From Burkholderia lata (lineage in GTDB: Bacteria; Pseudomonadota; Gammaproteobacteria; Burkholderiales; Burkholderiaceae), in contig NC_007511.1 of assembly GCF_000012945.1 (NCBI RefSeq), forward strand, positions 1,860,001 through 1,924,000: a stretch of 64,000 nucleotides of DNA, in the 5' to 3' direction. Position numbers and translations under genes: made by a program. A model generated the notes under the pieces. It ran no database searches and was not told the DNA's origin. It worked only from the letters and a program-made list of their open reading frames with translations. This document shows, piece by piece, positions 7,805 to 16,937 of this stretch. Position 1 is the first letter of the stretch; every line of letters starts with the position of its first letter.

Positions 7805-9604
7805 TCAAGCGACCTTGAACCGCCCGACCGTGGTCGCCAGCGCGTTCGCCTGCGACTGCAGCGCCGTTGCGGCGGCGGTCGACTGTTCGACGAGCGCTGC
7901 GTTCTGTTGCACCATTTCGTCGAGCTGCGTGACCGCGCGATTCACTTCCTGGATCCCGCGCGTCTGCTCGTTCGCCGCGTGCGTGATCTCGGAGATGATC
8001 GTCGTCACGTTCGACACGTTGGACACGATCTCGCGCATCGTGTCGCCGGCCTGACGCACCTGCCCGGACCCGGCCGACACGCTCGCGACCGTCGATTCGA
8101 CCAGCACCTTCACTTCGCGTGCGGCCTGCGCGCTGCGTTGCGCGAGGCTGCGCACTTCCTGCGCGACGACCGCGAAGCCGCGGCCCTGCTCGCCCGCGCG
8201 CGCCGCTTCGACCGCCGCGTTCAGCGCAAGGATGTTGGTCTGGAACGCGATCCCGTCGATCACGCCGATGATGTCGCCGATCCGGCCCGATGCTTCCTCG
8301 ATCTTTTCCATCGTCGCGACGACGTCCGACACGACCACGCCGCCATGCGACGCGATCCGCGACGCGGCTGCCGCGCGTTCGTCCGCCTGGCCGGCGGCTG
8401 CCGCCGACTGGCCGACGGTCGCGGTGATCTCTTCCATCGATGCGGCCGTTTCCTCGAGGCTCGCCGCCGCCGATTCGGTGCGCGACGACAGATCCTGGTT
8501 GCCTGCCGCGATCTCGTTCGCGGCCGTGCGTACCGATTCGCTTGCATCGCGGATCTGGCGCATCACGTCGTTCAGCTTGTCGACGAAGCTGTTGAACGAG
8601 CGCGCGATGTCGGCCACCTCGTCACGGCCGTCGGCCGGCAGGCGCTGCGTCAGGTCGCCGGCGCCCGAGCCGATCGCGGCCATCGCCTGGCGCACTTGCG
8701 ACAGGCGGCGGAACGCGGTCGCGGTGATCGCGCCGATGATCAGCGACGCCACCCCGACGATCACGAGCAGCGTGATCAGCGAAGCGGTCAGCAACGAGCG
8801 CATCCCGGCCGTCGCTTCGTTCTTGTCGAGCAGCACCAGCGCGTACCAGTCCGTGCCCGGTACCGGGCGCGCGCGCACCAGCTTCGCGTCGCCGCCGACC
8901 GTCACCTCGACGGGCGCGGTCGCGGCTGCAATCGTGGCGCCGTTCGTCGCGCCGAGTTCGGGCGACACGTCTGCGACCGGCTTCAGCGTGAGCTTCGCGT
9001 CCGGGTGCGCGACCACGTGGCCGTTGCTGTCGATCAACATCCCGAAGCTCGCGGGCGTGGGGTGGATCGTCTTCACGTTCGCGATCACGGCGTCCATCGA
9101 GACGTCCGCTGCGACGACGCCCTTCAGCGCGCCGTCACGCAGGATCGGCACCGCGAACGTGACGACGAGGTTGCCCGTGCCGGCGTCGACGTACGGCGGC
9201 GTAACGACCGGCTTGCCGGCCTGCGCGGCCTGCTTGTACCACGGGCGGCCGGTCGGATCGTAGTCGGGCGGAATGCCGGTCGGGTCCGAGAAGTGGAACA
9301 CCTTGTCGGCGTAGCCCGCGTAGACGTTCGTGAAACCGCCGGCCGTGGCCATCTGCTTGAACACCGGCAGCGGATCGGGCGTCAGCGCGGCGTCCTGCAG
9401 CGACGCGATCATCCGGCTCCGGGTGGCGACCCAGTCGGCGATCCCGACCACGTGGCCGCTGGCGACGGAAGTCAGGTTGCGGTCGATCGCATCATCGTTG
9501 TACGAGTGCGCGATGAAGTAGTTGATGAGCGTGGTGGCGACGAGCGCGAATACGACGATGGCAACGCACGCGGCTAGGATGCGGGCCCGGATGGACGAGA
9601 ACAT
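7805..9604 (-). CDS. methyl-accepting chemotaxis protein with dCache sensor
   Basis: This 599-residue chemoreceptor has a first membrane helix at about 8-28 and a periplasmic double-Cache domain (30-268), including [12 protein letters not shown] and [18 protein letters not shown], typical of amino- or organic-acid sensing modules. A second membrane helix lies near 270-295, followed by a HAMP domain and the signalling domain. The latter contains the hairpin tip [20 protein letters not shown] that contacts CheA and CheW. It lacks the NWETF-type pentapeptide at the C-terminus (ends GRFKVA). No che genes are nearby, so it feeds a chemotaxis system encoded elsewhere. Confidence 0.95.
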   Translation of the reverse strand: MFSSIRARILAACVAIVVFALVATTLINYFIAHSYNDDAIDRNLTSVASGHVVGIADWVATRSRMIASLQDAALTPDPLPVFKQMATAGGFTNVYAGYADKVFHFSDPTGIPPDYDPTGRPWYKQAAQAGKPVVTPPYVDAGTGNLVVTFAVPILRDGALKGVVAADVSMDAVIANVKTIHPTPASFGMLIDSNGHVVAHPDAKLTLKPVADVSPELGATNGATIAAATAPVEVTVGGDAKLVRARPVPGTDWYALVLLDKNEATAGMRSLLTASLITLLVIVGVASLIIGAITATAFRRLSQVRQAMAAIGSGAGDLTQRLPADGRDEVADIARSFNSFVDKLNDVMRQIRDASESVRTAANEIAAGNQDLSSRTESAAASLEETAASMEEITATVGQSAAAAGQADERAAAASRIASHGGVVVSDVVATMEKIEEASGRIGDIIGVIDGIAFQTNILALNAAVEAARAGEQGRGFAVVAQEVRSLAQRSAQAAREVKVLVESTVASVSAGSGQVRQAGDTMREIVSNVSNVTTIISEITHAANEQTRGIQEVNRAVTQLDEMVQQNAALVEQSTAAATALQSQANALATTVGRFKVA

Positions 9605-9950
9605 GGCAACGACTCGGTAAGGGAGCGCGAACGCCCGGTGGACGAATTCACCGGGTAAACGGCAATCGCGCCGCTTACTTGAGGCCGCTGTGACAATTCA
9701 GTGAAACGTATGACAAAACGCAATGCCGGTTGTCAGCGAATCGTCAGGAGGGTTGCGCCGGTCGGCGATGCGCGCGCACGCCCGCCGCTGGACGCGGCGA
9801 CGGTGCCGGCGATCTCGGGCACTGCAATCGAAAGGGCGTTGAAACAGGCCGGTTCGCTGTCGACGGAGGCATGAAGGTCGATCAGGATCCGGCCCTGGCC
9901 AGGTGATGGATGGTGTCAGGCGCCGCTACATCAGCCGCGGCGCCAGCCCG
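9605..9950. other. 346-bp intergenic stretch
   Basis: It holds the promoter region of the chemoreceptor gene (divergent side near 9605-9720, with a moderately AT-rich patch around 9680-9730) and the downstream region of the DUF3562 gene. No gene, repeat or convincing terminator was seen. Confidence 0.5.
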
Positions 9951-10205
9951 TCACAGGCGATGGCTCGGACGTGGATCGGCGTCGGCGGACGGCGCATCGG
10001 CCCGCGTGTCGTGGTCGAAATCGTCCTGCTGGCGCATCCGTTCGCGCAGGTTCCGGATCGCGAACACGTGGATGTAATCGTGCACCCGCGCGCCGGACGA
10101 CAACACGCGCACTTCGTCGTCGAGCATCGCACGCAACTGATCCGAACCGATCGCGCGCTGTTTGGCGGCTTCCTTGAGTGAATCGAGCAAATTGTCCTTG
10201 GACAT
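9951..10205 (-). CDS. DUF3562-like small protein, 84 aa
   Basis: The start MSKDNLLDSLKEAAKQ has CAGGAG seven bases upstream. The core (SDQLRAMLDDEVRVLSSGARVHDYIHVFAIRNLRERM) follows the DUF3562 pattern: a short helical N-terminus, then an acidic helix and an ARxxxYxxVxAxRxxR segment. Burkholderia genomes carry several such genes, often next to stress genes; their function is unknown. The tail is Asp/Pro rich and probably disordered. Confidence 0.7.
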   Translation of the reverse strand: MSKDNLLDSLKEAAKQRAIGSDQLRAMLDDEVRVLSSGARVHDYIHVFAIRNLRERMRQQDDFDHDTRADAPSADADPRPSHRL

Positions 10206-10759
10206 CGACGGACTCCTGACGGTCGAGGAACGAAAAGAAGAAGGTACCGGAAGCTTAAAGACTGAACGGCAGCGCGGCGTGCGATGCGCCAGCGCGTGTT
10301 TGCGCGCGATCAACGACACGTTGCGTGCCGCCGTGCCGGTCCGTCCCCGAACCGACCGCGCAAGATTCGCGGCGCAAACTGCCCGCGAACGAGACTGGAA
10401 GCCCTGCCACGCCACCCCGGGGCGCGACACCGACTGACCGGCAAACGATGGACGCTGCCCGACGCCGATGCAGTGGCGAAGTTAGACCGGCCGAAATCAT
10501 GCGTCAAGCGACGTCCGTCACGCGCTGCCCATTCGTCGGAACGAACGGGCCGGATCGTCGCCGGGACGGCCGATCGGCCGCCCTGCGTGTCAGCGGATTC
10601 CGATAGGCGACGCGCATTACCTGACAGCGACTTCAGCGCGCGCTGCTTGGCAGCGCACGGGCGCGACACGATACTGGTGACATGGACGAAACGTTCATAC
10701 GGGTCATCGCTCAGCCGGCCGTCGAGCCGGCATGCGGGGCCTGGCGCAGGAGACCAACC
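10206..10759. other. 554-bp intergenic stretch
   Basis: Divergent region between the DUF3562 gene and the gene at 10760. Overlapping frames of 80-160 codons exist on both strands but lack ribosome sites and have shadow-like, Arg/Ser-rich products. A half-matching FNR-like sequence (TTGCG-N4-ATCAA, 10300-10313) has no -10 element at the right distance. Nothing else is recognised. Confidence 0.45.
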
Positions 10760-11194
10760 ATGACACATCGCAACTTACCGGGCCGGGACGGCCAGCGGCG
10801 CGCGTCGGGCAACGCGCGCGCCCTGCCCACCCAGGCCGTGTCGTCCGGCAACCTTCCGTCCGACGATATCGACACCTTGCTTGCGCTCGCACGCGAAGCC
10901 GGATTGCTTGTCACGCTCGACGGGCAGATCGGCCGCGAAAAGTACCAGAGCGTCGCGGGCTCGGTTCTCGCGTTGCAACGGTTCGCCGCGGCACTCTGCG
11001 CGCGGGCCGCACCCGACGCGCCGGCCGTTGCCGAGCCACGTCGCAAGGCACGCCCCGGCTGGCCGCACGCGAGCCGCCAGCGCAACCGCACGTGCAGCGC
11101 GTGCGCGCCGCTGCATGCCGCGCACCAGCGCCCGCGGGTGCGCCGGGGCGCAGGCCGGCGGCACGACCTGCGCGCGATGCTTCGCACCCCCTGA
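10760..11194 (+). CDS. hypothetical protein with basic tail, 144 aa
   Basis: An ATG with GGAG 7 bases upstream opens a frame whose middle looks genuinely coding: a helical block (SSDDIDTLLALAREAGLL to SVAGSVLALQRFAAALC, residues about 33-80). The last 60 residues are Arg/Ala/His rich, low-complexity and unlike a folded domain, so the true protein may be mostly the N-terminal helical part. No family was recognised. It faces the tandem universal stress gene across a 550-bp gap. Confidence 0.6.
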   Translation: MTHRNLPGRDGQRRASGNARALPTQAVSSGNLPSDDIDTLLALAREAGLLVTLDGQIGREKYQSVAGSVLALQRFAAALCARAAPDAPAVAEPRRKARPGWPHASRQRNRTCSACAPLHAAHQRPRVRRGAGRRHDLRAMLRTP

Positions 11195-11744
11195 GCGTAC
11201 AAGCAGCCGTTGCACGGCTCGGGGGCCTTGCAACGGCCGTGTACCACGCAACGCCGGCAGCGCCTGCCGCACGCCGTGCCGGTACGGCAGCAGCGCGCAT
11301 GCCGCGACCATCACCGATCCGCATCGGCGCCACCGCGCGCCATCACGCATCATGACGCGCCGTTCGACACGGCCGCAATGACAACGATTCCTGCGGGGAA
11401 AGCAATCCAGACGGGGCCAACGACAACACGAACGCGGAAAGCGGACGGGGTGCTTTGCACCCCGCCCGTCCTCCAAGGCAACCGGAGCTGCCTACCCTCG
11501 TGCCAGAGAGTTCTCGATCGGATGACGCACCGTGCATCGCACGTTGCGGCTCCGGAAATTGATATGACGGCCGTGAATGCACCGTCGATCGCAACCTTTT
11601 GCACGCGTGTTGCTGCGTGGCTGCGTGGACCCTGCAAGACAGACCGGCTGCGTTGCCGGATGTTCCGTCAATGTCTCACGCGCGAGGCGCGCCGTTTCTG
11701 ATGCAGGTCAACCCAAGCGCGCTTCGATCGCGACGCCGCGCGAT
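11195..11744. other. 550-bp convergent intergenic region
   Basis: Downstream ends of the 10760 gene and of the tandem universal stress gene meet here. The only clear structure is the hairpin at 11443-11471. Several frames up to 163 codons are present but have no ribosome sites and atypical codon use. A non-coding RNA cannot be excluded, because the region is long for two gene ends. Confidence 0.45.
11443..11471. terminator. hairpin between convergent genes, possible terminator
   Basis: GGGGTGC-TTT-GCACCCC forms a perfect 7-bp stem, with a further GGAC/GTCC pairing beyond a bulge. No long T-run follows on either strand, so a Rho-independent terminator is plausible but not certain. It could also be part of a structured RNA. 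Confidence 0.4.
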
Positions 11745-12680
11745 TTATTCGGCACCGCGCACGAGCAGCACGGGCACCTGTGCGAGATGCGCAACGCGAC
11801 GCGCGACGCTGCCGATCAGCCAGGCAGCGATGCCGCGCCGGCCATGCGTGCCGACCACCAGCAGTTCGGCACGCCAGTGCACGGCGTCGCGCATCAATGC
11901 ATGGGCCACGTCGTCGCTGGTCGGGCGGGTTTCGACGACACTGCGCTTGGTCGGGTTCCCGGTCGCATGGAACAGCGGGCCGATCTTCGCGAGCGCATCC
12001 TCGCCCTCCGCGCGATACGCATCCTCGAGTGCGCGCACCGGCACGATATCCGTCAGACGAACCGCGCGATCGATCACGTAGGCCGCGTACAGCAGCGTCG
12101 TCGGCGCCGCGAAGCCGAGCCCGACGCGCACCGCGTGCAGCGACGGTTCGCTGCCGTCGACAGCGAACATCAAGCGCTGAAGGCCACCGTCGGATGGCCG
12201 TGCATAGGCGGCCGGCACGATCAGCAGCGCGCAGCGCGCGCGTGTCGTCAGCGTGTCCGACATCGCGCCTTCGACGAGCCGCAGCAGCCCGTGATGCGGA
12301 TTCGCGCCGACCATCAGCACGTCCGCGTTCCATGCCGACGTATCGCTCACCAATGCATCGGCTACCGAACCGCCCGTCACCGACGTATCGACGATGGCCT
12401 GCTCGACCTCGATGCCGCTGTCGGCGAACAACGTCGCGATCCGTTCGTTGATGACTTGCGCCTCGCGCATCAGGTCCTCGCGCGCGGACGTCAGCAGTGC
12501 GTCGATGCGCGGGATGTCGGGCAAGACGAGGCGCGGGTTGTCGATGGCGCAGACGATCCGCAATCGCATGCCGGGACGCAGCAGCGTGCGCGCATAGCGT
12601 GCGGCGGACAGCGATTCGGGCGTCGGATCGACGGCCAGCGCGATCCGCGCAAGTGTCGGGATGGGCTGGGCAGGCTGCAT
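11745..12680 (-). CDS. tandem universal stress protein (two UspA domains)
   Basis: The 311-residue protein contains two Usp domains. The first runs from ARIALAVDPTPESLSAARYA to the nucleotide-binding VGANPHHGLLRLVEGAMSD (about 10-165). The second runs from RLMFAVDGSEPSLHAV to the canonical G-2x-G-9x-G loop in VGTHGRRGIAAWLIGSVARRV (about 170-308). The second copy is a textbook ATP-binding type; the first keeps a looser loop. GGAGG precedes the start MQPAQP. A class-II-like FNR promoter lies upstream (12830-12870), consistent with induction at low oxygen. Confidence 0.93.
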   Translation of the reverse strand: MQPAQPIPTLARIALAVDPTPESLSAARYARTLLRPGMRLRIVCAIDNPRLVLPDIPRIDALLTSAREDLMREAQVINERIATLFADSGIEVEQAIVDTSVTGGSVADALVSDTSAWNADVLMVGANPHHGLLRLVEGAMSDTLTTRARCALLIVPAAYARPSDGGLQRLMFAVDGSEPSLHAVRVGLGFAAPTTLLYAAYVIDRAVRLTDIVPVRALEDAYRAEGEDALAKIGPLFHATGNPTKRSVVETRPTSDDVAHALMRDAVHWRAELLVVGTHGRRGIAAWLIGSVARRVAHLAQVPVLLVRGAE

Positions 12681-12829
12681 GGCGAAGGCCTCCGTGCGTG
12701 CGCGTCGTCGCGGAACGACGACGGGAGCTTCGCGCGGAAGCGGCACACGGCGGCCGGACAGCCGCCGCGGTCGCGGTCGTCACTGAAATCGGCGGGTTGC
12801 CACGCGAAGCGCGGACAATCGATTCGTTC

Positions 12830-12870
12830 AGCATAGGTCGTCCGGCCCGCGCGTGCATGATCGCGATCAA
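12830..12870 (-). promoter_or_regulatory. FNR/ANR box and -10 element of the tandem universal stress gene
   Basis: Read on the minus strand, TTGAT-CGCG-ATCAT (12857-12870) matches the FNR consensus TTGAT-N4-ATCAA at 9 of 10 positions. The hexamer TATGCT (12830-12835) is centred 31 bases downstream of the box centre. That is the geometry of a class II FNR promoter, with the start site near 12822, about 140 bases before the ATG. The same box-to-hexamer distance and the same hexamer occur at 35672-35712. The window's own FNR gene is at 33774. Confidence 0.65.
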
Positions 12871-12897
12871 GCGTCGCGCGGGCCCTGCCCTTGGCGC

Positions 12898-14280
12898 TTA
12901 CGATTTCGTCGGCACCGATGCCGCCGGACGGTTCGCGTAGAACAGCGCATACGTGATGCCGAGCAGCACGATCCATACCGGCCCGATCACGAGCGCGACG
13001 CGCGTGTCGGGCGTGAACGCCATCAGCACGACGACCAGCACGAGAAAACCGAGCGCGACGAACGAGCCGAGCGGATAGAACGGCACGCGGATCGGCAGGC
13101 GCGCGATCTTGTCGGCCGACAGCGTGCGGCGAAAGCGCATCTGCGCGATCAGGATCACGCACCACGTCCAGATCGCACCGAACGTCGACACCGACGTGAG
13201 CCACGTGAACACGTGCTGCGGCGCGAGATAGTTGAGCAGCACGCCGATCAGCAGCAGCGCGACCGACACGATCACGCCGTACACCGGCACGCCGTTGCGA
13301 TTGACCTTGCCAAGCTTGCTCGGTGCCTGGCCCTGCTGCGCGAGGTTGTAGAGCATCCGCGCGGTGCTGAACAGGCCGCTGTTGCACGACGACAGCGCCG
13401 CGGTCAGCACGACGAAGTTGATGATGCCGGCGGCGGCCGGGATGCCGAGCCGCGAGAACGTCATCACGAACGGGCTGCCCTGCGTGCCGATCTGGTCCCA
13501 CGGATACAGCGACATGATCACGAACAGCGCGCCGATGTAGAAAATCAGCACGCGCCAGAACACCGAGTTCACGGCCTTCGTCAGCGACTTCTCCGGATTG
13601 CGCGCCTCGCCGGCGGTGAGGCCGAGCATCTCGACGCCGAGATACGCGAACATCACGATCGGCAACGCGGCGATCACGCCGTTGATGCCGTTCGGCATAA
13701 AGCCGCCGTGCGCCCACAGGTTCGACAGGCCGATCGCGACACCGCCGTTGCCGATGCCGAACGCGATCATCAACCCGCCGCCGATGATCATCAGCACGAT
13801 CGTGACGATCTTGATCAGCGCGAACCAGAACTCGAATTCGCCGTACAGCTTGACCGCGATGAAGTTCACGGAGCCCATCGCCATGAGCGCCGCAAGCGCC
13901 CAGATCCAGTTCGGCACGCCGGGGAACCACATGTGCATGTAGACGCCGACCGCCGTGATTTCCGCCATGCAGGTGACGATCCACACGAACCAGTAGGTCC
14001 AGCCGGTCAGGTAGCCGGCGAGCGGCCCGAGGTAGTCGCGTGCGTAGCGGCTGAACGCGCCGGCGACCGGATTGGCGATCGCCATTTCGCCGAGGGCGCG
14101 CATGATCAGGAAAATCGCGATGCCGCCCAGCAGGTAGGTCAGCAGGATGGCCGGGCCGGCGACGCGAATCGCGGAGGCCGAGCCGAGGAACAGGCCGACG
14201 CCGATCGTCGCGCCGAGCGCCATCAGGTTGATGTGCCGCTCTTCCAGCCCACGGTGCAATTGGTCTTCTGGTTGATTCAA
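12898..14280 (-). CDS. amino-acid permease of the AAT family (ProY/AroP-like)
   Basis: A 460-residue, 12-helix transporter of the amino acid-polyamine-organocation superfamily. The N-terminal ALGATIGVGLFLGSASAI glycine-rich helix and the EMAIANPVAGAFSRYA loop are the substrate and sodium/proton-site signatures. Among E. coli members it looks closest by eye to ProY (proline), with TGWTYWFVW and NLWAHGGFMPNG in the corresponding loops, but substrate cannot be fixed. It stands alone, upstream of the tandem universal stress gene on the same strand. An inverted repeat (14362-14391) precedes it. Confidence 0.9.
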   Translation of the reverse strand: MNQPEDQLHRGLEERHINLMALGATIGVGLFLGSASAIRVAGPAILLTYLLGGIAIFLIMRALGEMAIANPVAGAFSRYARDYLGPLAGYLTGWTYWFVWIVTCMAEITAVGVYMHMWFPGVPNWIWALAALMAMGSVNFIAVKLYGEFEFWFALIKIVTIVLMIIGGGLMIAFGIGNGGVAIGLSNLWAHGGFMPNGINGVIAALPIVMFAYLGVEMLGLTAGEARNPEKSLTKAVNSVFWRVLIFYIGALFVIMSLYPWDQIGTQGSPFVMTFSRLGIPAAAGIINFVVLTAALSSCNSGLFSTARMLYNLAQQGQAPSKLGKVNRNGVPVYGVIVSVALLLIGVLLNYLAPQHVFTWLTSVSTFGAIWTWCVILIAQMRFRRTLSADKIARLPIRVPFYPLGSFVALGFLVLVVVLMAFTPDTRVALVIGPVWIVLLGITYALFYANRPAASVPTKS

Positions 14281-14907
14281 GTCCGTCTCCTGGCAGCCGT
14301 GAAGGGGCCGCCGTCATTGTCGATATCAATGCGCGACCGTTCATGCCCATCCCGGCATTCCGAAAACGAAATAATCCCCACGGTCGTTTTCTGATTTAGA
14401 AACGACATGGATACTGCGTCAATTCGATGGGAATCGCCGCGGATTATCCGTATGTTCCGGAACAATCCGGAAAACGGATCGGGCATTTCACGGAATACGC
14501 TCATGCGGCCCGTGTGACGCGGTTGTGCGCGTGACGGGCGACAACGGGGCCGCAACGATGCGGGCGATGGTACCGAAATTGCGCTTGCGCTGCAAGGTTA
14601 CGGAAAGCCGGTTTTCATTTAATCGATGACGCATGCACAATCGACGCAAGTGCTCATCAAATTAAAATCACCGCATCATAAACACAACCAATTGCATGGC
14701 ATTATTTACATCCGCGAAAACCAAATAAATACGCTTCAACAATTAACAATGCATGACAAATATTCCATTGCATTCCAATCACCCCCACATAGAATCAAGT
14801 TGCCCGATCGATTCAGAATGAATCAAAAGGGCAGCCCAATTATCCAGGCCGATTATTTAAATTCTTTAATTGGGTCTTATTAATCAAACTTAAATCGAGG
14901 TGATGTC
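14281..14907. other. 627-bp divergent region with AT-rich block
   Basis: The first 300 bases form the permease promoter side. From about 14580 to 14900 the sequence turns strongly AT-rich, unlike anything else in the window, and forms a long leader before the 14908 gene. An 85-codon frame (14626-14883) crosses it but lacks a ribosome site and its composition is that of the AT-rich DNA, so I do not call it. Confidence 0.6.
14362..14391. promoter_or_regulatory. inverted repeat upstream of the amino-acid permease
   Basis: GAAAACGA-N14-TCGTTTTC is a perfect 8-bp inverted repeat 82-111 bases before the permease ATG, a suitable place for an operator. No regulator gene is adjacent, so the binding protein is unknown. 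Confidence 0.4.
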
Positions 14908-15237
14908 GTGGAAGATACCAAGGTTACTGGCATTACGATTTACAACTCTTCGTTTAACGAAGCGTTTGCATCGGTCAGCAGGTGGAACGACAACGGAGAT
15001 CCGAATTACTTCGCCATTCCCCCGCAGCAACCACAAAGTTGGGGGACGCGTGTTGACCCCCGTGGGTACGTCGTCTGCTTCAAACAGGGCGCAGACGTCG
15101 TCGCGTATTACCTGCTGACCGGCAGCTATGTCACGTTCCAGGCGTTGAACGCGGTCTACGTCCAGACCCCGACCGGGGCTGTGAAGCTCACGCCCCTCGG
15201 CGCACCGGTTCCGAGTGAAACAGCCGCTGCCAAGTAA
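14908..15237 (+). CDS. unrecognised small beta-rich protein, 109 aa, GTG start
   Basis: A GTG start follows GAGGTGA at a proper distance; the nearby ATG is in another frame. The product has no signal peptide and reads as alternating short beta strands: TGITIYNSS, FASVSRWND, DPNYFAIPP, SWGTRVDPRGYVVCF, VVAYYLLTG, YVTFQAL, AVYVQTP. This is like a compact lectin- or cytolysin-type beta-sandwich, but I cannot name a family. Its single Cys lies in the GYVVCF strand. Its codon GC content is lower than in neighbouring genes, and the 300-bp AT-rich leader suggests transfer or control by an H-NS-type silencer. Confidence 0.75.
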   Translation: MEDTKVTGITIYNSSFNEAFASVSRWNDNGDPNYFAIPPQQPQSWGTRVDPRGYVVCFKQGADVVAYYLLTGSYVTFQALNAVYVQTPTGAVKLTPLGAPVPSETAAAK

Positions 15238-15726
15238 CTCCGGCAAGCGCCCCGCCAATCGCCGGATTCAAGGCGAACGACGCTGCGACTGGTGAGATGC
15301 GTGTCCGGCTGTTCTCGAAGCGCTTCAGGTCGACGATTTTGAAGCGAAGTCGTGATGCTTGTCGCGTGGCTCGGCGCGTCTTGCCGAATCGAGTAGTAGG
15401 TATCACCGGTGAGGGGGAATGTCAGTGGCACCGCGCTTCCCTCTCACCGCTCTGCAAAACCGCTTTTATATAATGGGCGCAGATTAGAGGTGTCCACTTG
15501 CGTGAAAACGTGCGGGCGACAGCTTCGATAATCGTTCCCGAATATGAACCACTCGACCTTTCGCACTTGTACCGCTGGCTCCCGGCAAATCGGCGAGGCG
15601 CCGGTCCGGTTTTCCGCAATCCTTGTAATCAGCGTACTTCGCTCGATTCGCGACCGGGAAGAGATCTCAATATCGACGCGCTCGGATGAATCCCGAACAC
15701 CATCCTTCAGGAACGGCCACCCGACG
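15238..15726. other. 489-bp intergenic stretch without recognised gene
   Basis: It lies downstream of both the 14908 gene and the DedA-rhodanese gene. A weak stem (TCCGGC ... GCCGGA, 15239-15266) could end the first transcript. Short frames on both strands have no ribosome sites and uneven codon use; the stretch may be remnant DNA that arrived with the AT-rich block. Confidence 0.45.
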
Positions 15727-16752
15727 TTACTTCGACAGCGTCGCACGCACCGTATATTCGCCTTCGATCGCACCGTGATCCGGACGCACGAAATAACGCG
15801 ACGCATCGAGATCGGCCGGCATCGGCTCGACCGGATAGCCGTGCTTCTCCCATGCATCGAGGCCGCCCTTCAGCGCCCGGATGTTGTGGATCATCTTCTT
15901 GCGCTGCATTTTCGCGATCAGGCGCTTCGCGGTCGCTTCGTTCGGGCACACGCAATAGACGACGATCGGCCGCTTCAGCATTTCCGGGTCGAGCAGGTCC
16001 GGCGAATCGAGATCGACCGGCACCGCGCCGGCGATCCGGTACGGTTCGCGCTCGCGAATCGCTTTCGGCCGCGCGTCGAAGATCAGCGGCGGCTCGTCCG
16101 ACGTCATCATCTCGACGAGTTGCGGCGGCGAGATGCGCACCTGCGCAAGATAGCGGCGGAACTGCACGCGACGCACCCAGCGGTACAGCAGGAACGTGAT
16201 GAAGATCGCGAGGAACGCGTCGAGGATCGTGCCGCCGCTCGCGCGCACCCACAGCACGAACTGGACGATCTGGTCGTGAATGGCCGCGCCGCCGACCAGC
16301 CAGAACGCAGCCCACAGCGACGCGCCGGCCAGGTCCCAGAACAGGAACACGCCGACGCCGATCGCGGTCGTGCCGAGCAGCGGCGCCGACACGAGGCCGA
16401 GACCCGGCAGGAATTTGGACAGCACGAGCAGCGGCGCACCGTATCTTTCGAATACGTTACGTGCGAAACGCAGCGTGGTGTCGAGCGACAGCGAGAAGCG
16501 CACGAGGCCGTTCAGCAGGCGCCGGCCGCGCGTGCGGCCCATGAAGAACCACAGCGAATCGGCCAGCATCGTCGCGCCGATCGCCGCCGCGAACATGCTG
16601 ACCCAGGACGCCTGCCCCATTGCCGCCATCGTGCCGCCGAGAATCAGCATCGGCACGGCCGGCACCGGCACGCCGAGCTGCGTGATCAACACGCTCGCGA
16701 ACACGGCCCATGGGCCGAGCGACGATGGAATAGCGATGGGAAAGTGCCACAC
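15727..16752 (-). CDS. DedA membrane protein fused to a rhodanese domain
   Basis: Residues 1-200 form a DedA/SNARE-associated membrane domain: FMGRTRGRRLLNG, then YGAPLLVLSKFLPGLGLVSAPLLG, whose Arg, Lys and Pro positions match the family of undecaprenyl-phosphate flippase-like proteins. A cytoplasmic rhodanese domain follows (about 225-335), with PLIFDARPKAIRE and the active-site cysteine loop VVYCVCPNEATAKRL. I choose the GTG at 16752 because AGGAG lies 8 bases before it; an ATG at 16773 and a longer frame have no ribosome site. The fused rhodanese may deliver sulphur or sense redox; its substrate is unknown. Confidence 0.88.
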   Translation of the reverse strand: MWHFPIAIPSSLGPWAVFASVLITQLGVPVPAVPMLILGGTMAAMGQASWVSMFAAAIGATMLADSLWFFMGRTRGRRLLNGLVRFSLSLDTTLRFARNVFERYGAPLLVLSKFLPGLGLVSAPLLGTTAIGVGVFLFWDLAGASLWAAFWLVGGAAIHDQIVQFVLWVRASGGTILDAFLAIFITFLLYRWVRRVQFRRYLAQVRISPPQLVEMMTSDEPPLIFDARPKAIREREPYRIAGAVPVDLDSPDLLDPEMLKRPIVVYCVCPNEATAKRLIAKMQRKKMIHNIRALKGGLDAWEKHGYPVEPMPADLDASRYFVRPDHGAIEGEYTVRATLSK

Positions 16753-16937
16753 GGCGGCGCTCCTGGAAGGCATGCAGCCGCACGACGGGGGCCGTCGGTA
16801 CGGCTGGGCAACGGCCGCCGCGGCACGCCCGCAGCCGACCCGATGCATCACGGCATTCTAAACGGGTTTGGCCGCGGCCGCGCGGAACACGCACCATCGG
16901 CACGGGCTTCGCGCCGTTGGTTGCACCGCCGTGACAG

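Noticed and set aside
10300..10313. FNR-like box before the DUF3562 gene
   Set aside because: TTGCG-N4-ATCAA has two mismatches and there is no -10 hexamer at the 31-base distance seen at the other sites.
14626..14883. An 85-codon frame in the AT-rich block
   Set aside because: No ribosome site, residue content dictated by AT-rich DNA (many Asn, Ile, His, Gln), and it occupies the leader of the 14908 gene.
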